Positions 58,012-64,000 of a stretch of 64,000 nt of DNA are shown here, piece by piece. The notes under the pieces were generated by a model. That model searched no databases and was not told where the DNA came from. It saw nothing but the letters and a program-made list of their open reading frames with translations. A program made the position numbers and the translations under genes. Source of the stretch: Emcibacteraceae bacterium (lineage in GTDB: Bacteria; Pseudomonadota; Alphaproteobacteria; Sphingomonadales; Emcibacteraceae); assembly GCA_905612225.1 (NCBI GenBank), contig CAJQRG010000019.1, positions 1 through 64,000 on the forward strand. The letters are read 5' to 3'. Each line of letters starts with the position of its first letter. Positions within the stretch are counted from its first letter, which is position 1.

Positions 58012-59937
58012 ATGTTTGACTTTTTTAGAAAAGGCATGGGATCAATATTTGCTGGTGGGCTTCTCGCCATGCTTATTGCCAGTTTTGTTTTATGGGGAGT
58101 AGGTGACCCTCTTAGCACACTCAGCTCAGACGAGATTGCTGAGGTAGGTGACGAAAAAATAACTCCATATGATCTTCAGCAGGCTTTTGAAAGTGAATAT
58201 CTTAGAATTCAGCAACAAGCAGGAGATAGTCTTACTCGAGAATTAGCTATTCAGGTAGGGCTTGGATCTCAAGCTATTGCTAAACTCCTAGAACTAAAAG
58301 CTTATGATGTTGAAACCTCCAACCTCGGATTACGTACCTCAGACAAAGATTTGCGTGATTATATATATAACATTCAAACATTTCAGGATGAAACTGGCCA
58401 GTTTAATCGTAGTTATTTTGATCAATATACCCGCTCTCAAGGTTATACTACTAAGGACTTTGAAGCACTTTTACGTGAAGAAATGGCCAGGGCAAGTTTA
58501 ATAGAATCCCTTATTGGCAATATTATAGCTCCCGAGATAGCTACAACTACCTTAACTAAATATGCATCTGAAGAAAGAACTTCTGAAATTCTTGCAATCC
58601 CTGCTAGCTTAATGACTGGTATAGGCGAGGTGAATGATGAAATTTTAAAAATTTATTTTGATGAAAACAAATTGAATTATATGTCGCCCGAATATCGTGA
58701 TATTAGTTATTTTGAAGTTTCCGCAACAACAGTTGCTTCAACTATCAGCGTGAGCGATGAGGAAGTAGTTGCAAATTATGAAAGTCGCATTAGCGAGTTC
58801 ACTAAAGAAGAAGAGCGAGGCTTTGTACAAATGTTCTTTGACGACCTTGAAATTGCAAATGCAGCCTACGCAGATCTTGAAAATGGTAAAATTTTTTCTG
58901 ATGTAATTGTTAACCGAACTGGAGATACTCAAGAAGAAGCAACATTCGCCCCTCTACCCAAAAATGAAATTACAGACAATTATGGACAAGAAATTACAAC
59001 TCTAATTTATAATGCCCCCCTTAATGGTTATACGGAGCCAATTAACACTGATTTTGGTGTTTATATTTTTAAAGTAATCAACATCAGTCCAGGTAGTTTT
59101 CAAACTCTTGGAGAGGTAAGTAAAAAAATTGTTAATGACCTTAAAATGGAACGTGCGATAGATACCCTCTTTGATATCAGAAATCTAATTGATGATGAGT
59201 TAGCAGCGGGCTCACCAATTGAAATTGTTGCCGAAGCAGCGGGAGTAATTCTTAAAACCGTCTCTAATGTCAACATCGAAGGGATGACGGCAGACGGTTC
59301 CGCATCTACTGAACTTCCACTTATTGTAGACTTTATTGACTATAGCTTTCGTAATAACATTGGAGACGAATTAGAACTTTACGAAGGTATTTCAAACAAG
59401 TTTTACATGCTTTCAGTTGATAATATAGTTGAAAGTAATCTTCAATTATATGCCGATGTTAGAGATGCCGTTAATGAGGATTGGGCTCAATCTCGCCGTG
59501 AAACACTTGCATCTGAACTTGCTGCCCGTATAAGTGATGAATATGCAACAGCAGAAAATATTGATAAAACACTTGCAGAATATGAAGGGCTGCTGTCACA
59601 ACTTACGGTTAATGAGGTCATTGTTAGTCGCGCTAATAATGATAATGTGGTTTCTACAGAAATACATAGCAGTATCTATTCTCAGGACGTCGGCAGCATT
59701 AAAATCATACCCGCATCTAACGGCGATGGTTCTGTAGTAGTTCGCGTAAAAGACAGGTCCTTTGCAGATAATGTAGATGAAAGTGTTCTAAATGATACAA
59801 AAGTTCAAATTCAAAGGTCATATCAAAATGACTTGATGCAATCATACATCACTCACCTTTATGAGACCCTTCCAGTCATTGTAAAGGAAGATAACGTTCA
59901 AGCTACACTTAAAGCTATAGCAGATCCCACACAGTAA
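58012..59937 (+). CDS. PpiD-like membrane-anchored peptidyl-prolyl isomerase/chaperone
   Basis: A 641-residue periplasmic folding factor anchored by one N-terminal membrane segment (about 12-31). The start FDFFRKGMGSIFAGGLLAML and the SurA-N-like region (GDEKITPYDLQQAFESEY, then YNIQTFQDETGQFNRSYFDQ) are typical of PpiD. The parvulin domain region is about 230-370 and looks degenerate (no strong parvulin signature). PpiD sits near the Sec translocon and helps exported proteins fold; secG and this gene flank tpiA. Length is normal. Confidence 0.85.
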   Translation: MFDFFRKGMGSIFAGGLLAMLIASFVLWGVGDPLSTLSSDEIAEVGDEKITPYDLQQAFESEYLRIQQQAGDSLTRELAIQVGLGSQAIAKLLELKAYDVETSNLGLRTSDKDLRDYIYNIQTFQDETGQFNRSYFDQYTRSQGYTTKDFEALLREEMARASLIESLIGNIIAPEIATTTLTKYASEERTSEILAIPASLMTGIGEVNDEILKIYFDENKLNYMSPEYRDISYFEVSATTVASTISVSDEEVVANYESRISEFTKEEERGFVQMFFDDLEIANAAYADLENGKIFSDVIVNRTGDTQEEATFAPLPKNEITDNYGQEITTLIYNAPLNGYTEPINTDFGVYIFKVINISPGSFQTLGEVSKKIVNDLKMERAIDTLFDIRNLIDDELAAGSPIEIVAEAAGVILKTVSNVNIEGMTADGSASTELPLIVDFIDYSFRNNIGDELELYEGISNKFYMLSVDNIVESNLQLYADVRDAVNEDWAQSRRETLASELAARISDEYATAENIDKTLAEYEGLLSQLTVNEVIVSRANNDNVVSTEIHSSIYSQDVGSIKIIPASNGDGSVVVRVKDRSFADNVDESVLNDTKVQIQRSYQNDLMQSYITHLYETLPVIVKEDNVQATLKAIADPTQ

Positions 59938-59943
59938 AAATGA

Positions 59944-59964
59944 CACTTTTACAGAAAAAAAGTG
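59944..59964 (+). terminator. Weak hairpin after the PpiD-like gene
   Basis: CACTTTT and AAAAGTG form a seven-base stem with a seven-base loop, seven bases after the stop codon. It is followed by AATTTATT rather than a T run, so it is a weak terminator candidate at best. Confidence 0.3.
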
Positions 59965-60071
59965 AATTTATTAAAAAATAAATAAAATCAATACCTGGGT
60001 GTTGAGGTTTATGAACATACTCTATAGGGTGACTAGAATAGAAAACCTTATTTAATGAGACCTATAAAAAT

Positions 60072-62051
60072 ATGACTGACTTGTTTGAAACGGCTGTCAC
60101 AACAGCCGATTACTCTGCTAAAGATATTGAAGTACTTGAAGGATTAGAGCCAGTACGTTTACGTCCAGGAATGTATGTAGGTGGCACCGATGAGCGGGCA
60201 CTCCACCATTTGGTTTCTGAAGTTTTTGATAACAGTATGGACGAAGCAGTGGCAGGCCATGCAACCCGCATTGAAATTACCATGAATGTTGATGGTTCTA
60301 TTGCCATAGCTGACAATGGACGCGGTATTCCTGTTGACCCTCACCCAAAGTATAGGGATAAATCTGCCCTAGAGGTTATTTTTACTACCCTTCATTCTGG
60401 AGGAAAGTTCAATAGTAAGGTTTATCAAACTTCCGGTGGACTTCATGGTGTTGGAATTTCAGTTGTTAATGCACTTTCAGAATGGACTAATGTAGAAGTT
60501 GCCAGAGATAAAACCCTATGGACGCAAAGTTTTTCTCGCGGTAAAGCAACAAGTAAAATAACTAACAATGGAACAACTCCAAATCGCAGGGGGACCAAAG
60601 TTACGTTTCTTCCAGATCATGAAATTTTTGGGATAGGCAATATAACCTTTAAACCGAGTATTCTTTATAAGCTTTCACGTTCGAAAGCGTATCTTTTTAA
60701 AGGTATTGAAATTCGCTGGCAATGCGATCCTTCGCTAATTTCTGAAAAAGAAAAAGAAACTATTCCTCAAAAGGAAATACTTCATTTTCCAGGAGGACTC
60801 AATGATTACTTAGCGCTCCTCACTAATAGTAGAAGCTTGGTCACGTCAGAGAATTTTCACGGTAAAGTCCCGCTTGCAGATCAAGCAGGTCAGATTGAGT
60901 GGGCAATCACTTGGCCAGAATATGGAGATGGCAGCATATCATCATATACCAATACTGTGCCTACCCCAGAAGGCGGTACTCATGAAAGCGGCGTGAGGGG
61001 GGCACTTCTCAAGGGTATCAAAGCCTACGGTGAACTCGTTGGCAACAAAAAAGCGACGAACCTAACTGGTGATGATATTTTTAATGGTGCTTGCGTACTT
61101 ATATCCTTATTTATTAAAAATCCTCAATTTCAAGGCCAAACTAAAGACAAACTTACTAACCCAGAAGCCCTTCGGCTTACAGAGAATGCTCTTCGTGATC
61201 ACTTTGATCACTGGCTTTCAGGTTCACCGGCGATGGCGAATGATCTACTAAGTTGGTCGCTTGAGCGAATGGAAGAACGCCTTCGTCGCCGTGCAGAAAA
61301 AGAAGTTAAGCGGGCTAGTGCCACTAGTAAGCGTCGACTACGCCTCCCAGGAAAACTATCTGACTGTTCTAATGCTGAAGCAGATGGCACGGAAATTTAT
61401 ATTGTGGAAGGAGACAGTGCTGGCGGTTCTGCAAAACAAGCAAGAGACCGAAAAACTCAAGCTATTCTGCCAATTCGCGGTAAAATACTCAATGTAGCAT
61501 CTGCGACACGGGATAAAATTAACGCTAATCAAGAGATTGCGGATATTAATCAGGCCCTTGGTTGCGGTAGCGGTGATAAATATATAAAAGACGAGCTCAG
61601 GTATGAACGCGTAATTATAATGACCGATGCCGATGTTGATGGAGCCCATATCGCTACCCTTCTAATCACAATGTTTTATCAAGAAATGCCTGAGCTTATT
61701 AAGGATGGTCACCTTTTTATTGCACAACCTCCTCTTTACCGGATAGCCCAAGGTGGTACAGTCTATTATGCTCGCGATGATGCACATAAAGACGAACTAA
61801 TGGAAAATGAATTTAATGGTCGCGGTAAAATAGAAGTGAGCCGCTTTAAAGGTCTTGGTGAAATGCCCGCCTCACAACTTAAGGAAACCACAATGCTTCG
61901 CGGAAAGAGAACCCTCCTGCGCGTTGTAATTGAAGAAGGCACTCGCCTTGAGACTGCTGAAAAGGTGGATCAACTTATGGGTAAAAAACCTGAACTTCGC
62001 TTTCAATTTATTCAAGAAAATGCCGCAAAGGTAGCAGAACTTGATATTTAG
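60072..62051 (+). CDS. parE: DNA topoisomerase IV subunit B
   Basis: The ATPase subunit of topoisomerase IV, which decatenates daughter chromosomes. A 659-residue protein. The GHKL ATP site is seen in EVFDNSMDEAVAGHA, DNGRGIPVD and GLHGVGISVVNAL. The TOPRIM part is EGDSAGGSAKQARDRKTQAI and MTDADVDGAHIATLL. The length and the short end (EGTRLETAEKVDQLMGKKPE) fit ParE more than the longer GyrB. It follows the PpiD-like gene on the same strand; ParC is not in this window. Confidence 0.92.
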   Translation: MTDLFETAVTTADYSAKDIEVLEGLEPVRLRPGMYVGGTDERALHHLVSEVFDNSMDEAVAGHATRIEITMNVDGSIAIADNGRGIPVDPHPKYRDKSALEVIFTTLHSGGKFNSKVYQTSGGLHGVGISVVNALSEWTNVEVARDKTLWTQSFSRGKATSKITNNGTTPNRRGTKVTFLPDHEIFGIGNITFKPSILYKLSRSKAYLFKGIEIRWQCDPSLISEKEKETIPQKEILHFPGGLNDYLALLTNSRSLVTSENFHGKVPLADQAGQIEWAITWPEYGDGSISSYTNTVPTPEGGTHESGVRGALLKGIKAYGELVGNKKATNLTGDDIFNGACVLISLFIKNPQFQGQTKDKLTNPEALRLTENALRDHFDHWLSGSPAMANDLLSWSLERMEERLRRRAEKEVKRASATSKRRLRLPGKLSDCSNAEADGTEIYIVEGDSAGGSAKQARDRKTQAILPIRGKILNVASATRDKINANQEIADINQALGCGSGDKYIKDELRYERVIIMTDADVDGAHIATLLITMFYQEMPELIKDGHLFIAQPPLYRIAQGGTVYYARDDAHKDELMENEFNGRGKIEVSRFKGLGEMPASQLKETTMLRGKRTLLRVVIEEGTRLETAEKVDQLMGKKPELRFQFIQENAAKVAELDI

Positions 62052-62126
62052 ATAACATTCTATTTTAATTTGATGTTTATTTATGAATATCAAATAATTA
62101 TCTATCTAGTGAATAATGTAAGGTTA

Positions 62127-62150
62127 ATTTTATTTTATTTTATTTTATTT
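62127..62150 (+). repeat. Short ATTTT tandem repeat
   Basis: Four complete ATTTT units and one partial in the gap between parE and the next helicase. No coding role. Confidence 0.8.
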
Positions 62151-62181
62151 AGGCCTCTCACCTGCAACTCTAAGGAAATCA

Positions 62182-62209
62182 TTGACATTTTACCTTATTT
62201 CCCTATCCT
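62182..62209 (+). promoter_or_regulatory. Predicted promoter of the third DEAD-box helicase
   Basis: A consensus -35 TTGACA at 62182-62187 and TATCCT at 62204-62209 have a 16-bp spacer, about 40 bp upstream of the helicase start. AAGGA lies 13 bases before the ATG. Confidence 0.5.
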
Positions 62210-62248
62210 CCGCCAAAATGATGACACAAAAAGGACGTCGACCAACAC

Positions 62249-63643
62249 ATGAGTTTTGATTATTTAGGCCTAAGTGACGAACTACTCTCTGCAATCAAAG
62301 ATGCAGGATATAGCGAACCAACCCCTATCCAGAAAAAAGCCATTCCAAGTGTTCTGCAGGGTCGTGATATTCTTGGTATAGCCCAAACCGGGACCGGAAA
62401 AACTGCAGGCTTTACCCTTCCAATGATAGATATTCTTGCTCAGGGACGTTCACGTGCCAGGATGCCAAGATCGCTTATTCTAGAACCTACTCGCGAACTT
62501 GCTGCTCAGGTCGAAGAAAGTTTTGTAAAATACGGAAAAAATTCAAAACTCTCCTGTGCTCTCCTTATTGGCGGTACTGATTTTGTTGGTCAGGTTAAAA
62601 AACTTGATAAGGGTGTCGATGTATTAATTGCCACACCAGGTAGACTTCTCGATCACATGCAACGTGGTAATGTAATGCTTAGTGGTGTACAAATCTTAGT
62701 TGTTGACGAAGCAGATCGGATGCTTGATATGGGTTTTATTCCTGATATTGAAAAAATTTGTAAAATGTTACCTAAAAAAATTCAATCATTATTCTTTTCA
62801 GCAACTATGCCCACAGAAGTAAAAAAGCTCACCGATAGTTTTCTTAAAGACCCTAAAGAGTTTGAGGTGTCTTCACCAACTCAAACGGCAGTAACCATCG
62901 AACAGCATTTGGTTAAGTTTAAAGGAACTGATAGTATAAAGAGGCAAGTACTTCGCCATTTAATTAAAGCTGAAAATGTGAGTAACGCTATTATTTTTTG
63001 TAACCGCAAAAAAGAAGTAAAAATTGTAAACAAATCTTTACAAGTCCATGGCTTTAGTGCTTCTGAACTACATGGTGATCTGCACCAAAGCACTAGAATG
63101 GAAGTTTTGACTGCCTTTAAAGCTGGCAAAACTAAAATTCTTGTTGCAAGTGACGTAGCAGCCCGTGGATTAGACATTCCTGATGTTGGTCATGTATTTA
63201 ATTTTGATGTACCCTCAAATCCTGAAGATTACGTGCACCGTATCGGAAGAACTGGACGTGCTGGGAAAAAAGGTACCTCATTTACCCTCAGCACTCAATC
63301 AGATAAAAAATATTTAGATGGTCTACTTAAATTTCTTGCTAAGGATATACCTCTTTATAAAATCCCCAAAGAAATACTGGAAGATAATAAATCTCCACGT
63401 CATTCTAGCTCTGGGTCTAAACAATCCGGTTTTAAAAGTCACGAGAAGGTAAATAACAGTTCTCAACGTAATTCCCTAAATAAAAAACCAATAAAAAAGC
63501 AAACGCCTCAAGCCGAAAGACCAATAAAAAGACAATCGTCTCAAAATGAAAAAGAAATTAAAAAGCAATCTTCACAAGATAATAAAACACACGAGAAAAC
63601 CCTCGGTATGGGTGGGCATATGCCAGATTTTTTAAATCGCTAA
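62249..63643 (+). CDS. DEAD-box RNA helicase, RhlE-like, with repetitive tail
   Basis: A 464-residue RNA helicase. Motifs: PTPIQKKAIP, AQTGTGKT, PTRELA, DEAD in VDEADRMLDMGF, SAT, and HRIGRTGRAG. The tail after about residue 380 is rich in Lys, Gln and Ser, with three imperfect repeats of the form K-K/R-Q-x-x-Q followed by an acidic or basic residue. It is shorter than the helicase at 11-13 kb. It is the third DEAD-box gene in 64 kb. Confidence 0.9.
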   Translation: MSFDYLGLSDELLSAIKDAGYSEPTPIQKKAIPSVLQGRDILGIAQTGTGKTAGFTLPMIDILAQGRSRARMPRSLILEPTRELAAQVEESFVKYGKNSKLSCALLIGGTDFVGQVKKLDKGVDVLIATPGRLLDHMQRGNVMLSGVQILVVDEADRMLDMGFIPDIEKICKMLPKKIQSLFFSATMPTEVKKLTDSFLKDPKEFEVSSPTQTAVTIEQHLVKFKGTDSIKRQVLRHLIKAENVSNAIIFCNRKKEVKIVNKSLQVHGFSASELHGDLHQSTRMEVLTAFKAGKTKILVASDVAARGLDIPDVGHVFNFDVPSNPEDYVHRIGRTGRAGKKGTSFTLSTQSDKKYLDGLLKFLAKDIPLYKIPKEILEDNKSPRHSSSGSKQSGFKSHEKVNNSSQRNSLNKKPIKKQTPQAERPIKRQSSQNEKEIKKQSSQDNKTHEKTLGMGGHMPDFLNR

Positions 63644-64000
63644 TTACTAAATAAAAAAATTATAGATAGACGACTTAACCTTCCTTTACAGTCGCTGTAG
63701 CTGGCAATACTTGATACGTCTGTCCAATCATCGGTGGTATCGGAGTACATACCATTCTGCATTCATTCCCTACCTACCAACAGTATCAAACGCCTTTTTT
63801 AGTATAGCCGTAATCTTTATAAAGTATTATGCTAAGAATAGAAGCAACGCGTTGACCATGGCTACAACGAAGCAATATTTATTGACCTTTACGCTTACTA
63901 TATCAATAGTAACTTTTATCTTGCTAAGGCCAATATCAGAAAAATCGGAATTAAATGAAGGTTCCTGCATGTAAGGGATTTGGATATATGAATTTTCCTG
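63644..64000. other. Window end, mostly without a recognisable gene
   Basis: After the helicase I see no family I can name. Besides the weak small frame at 63858-63974, an AAGGGA followed by ATG at 63988 may be the start of the next gene, but only four codons remain in the window. Confidence 0.4.
63858..63974 (+). CDS. Possible small single-pass membrane protein
   Basis: A possible 38-residue protein with a basic start (MATTKQYLL), one hydrophobic segment (TFTLTISIVTFILL) and a short polar end. No Shine-Dalgarno is seen. It could be real, coupled to a gene starting near 63988, or chance. Confidence 0.25.
   Translation: MATTKQYLLTFTLTISIVTFILLRPISEKSELNEGSCM

Noticed and set aside
63711-63974. 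A longer 87-codon frame from a TTG
   Set aside because: No ribosome site and the first half does not look protein-like; only the inner ATG part is listed, at low confidence.
63988-64000. Start of a next gene (ATG after AAGGGA)
   Set aside because: Only four codons are visible; no claim possible.

Overview
The window looks like chromosomal DNA of a free-living, probably marine, AT-rich (by eye well under 40% GC) alphaproteobacterium. The main evidence is the run tpiA-secG-pyrG-eno-ftsB-pdhA-pdhB-pdhC-lpd-lipA-RatA (45.6-57.8 kb). A pyruvate dehydrogenase split into E1 alpha and a lipoyl-bearing E1 beta, followed by E2, E3 and lipoyl synthase, is typical of that class. I see no phage, integrase, insertion sequence or CRISPR array. 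One tRNA gene (Cys, GCA anticodon, encoded CCA) is present.

Layout. 0-8.5 kb: envelope and uptake genes: a periplasmic VanX-type dipeptidase with an extra N-terminal domain, two Sel1-repeat proteins, two tandem paralogous TonB-dependent receptors and a divergent serine beta-lactamase-like hydrolase. 8.5-14.9 kb: a MazG-type pyrophosphohydrolase, a group II PLP decarboxylase, a DEAD-box helicase, a class I/II aminotransferase and a YceI protein. 15-23 kb: a secreted M1 peptidase, a DUF3817 protein, an unknown secreted protein, and a Gfo/Idh/MocA oxidoreductase behind a giant sortilin-like BNR-repeat protein. 23-29.3 kb: a Tat-exported HD-domain protein whose residues match diiron HD oxygenases (PhnZ/MIOX type), an operon of two LysE/RhtB exporters with homoserine dehydrogenase, an AhpD-like protein, two lipoproteins, tRNA-Cys and a TPR protein. 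29.4-34.4 kb: a second secreted M1 peptidase coupled to a DUF6702 protein, an ornithine-cyclodeaminase-family enzyme, a lone TIR (ThsB-like) protein and a double CDGSH iron-sulfur protein. 34.5-42.6 kb: a complete sugar-type ABC importer with an argininosuccinate-lyase-family enzyme inside the operon and a divergent large PIG-L deacetylase. 42.7-64 kb: helicases, an alpha/beta hydrolase, a decayed class V aminotransferase fragment, the central-metabolism block, a PpiD-like chaperone, parE and a third DEAD-box helicase.

The genes fit a heterotroph that degrades peptides outside the cytoplasm (two M1 peptidases, VanX-like dipeptidase, BNR/sortilin protein), takes up products through TonB and ABC systems, exports surplus amino acids (LysE/RhtB) and feeds pyruvate into the PDH complex. 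The strongest candidates for new biology are the Tat-exported PhnZ-like HD protein, the ABC/lyase/PIG-L locus, and the orphan TIR gene with a near-perfect dyad in its leader. All functional statements are from reading sequence and motifs; no database search was run.
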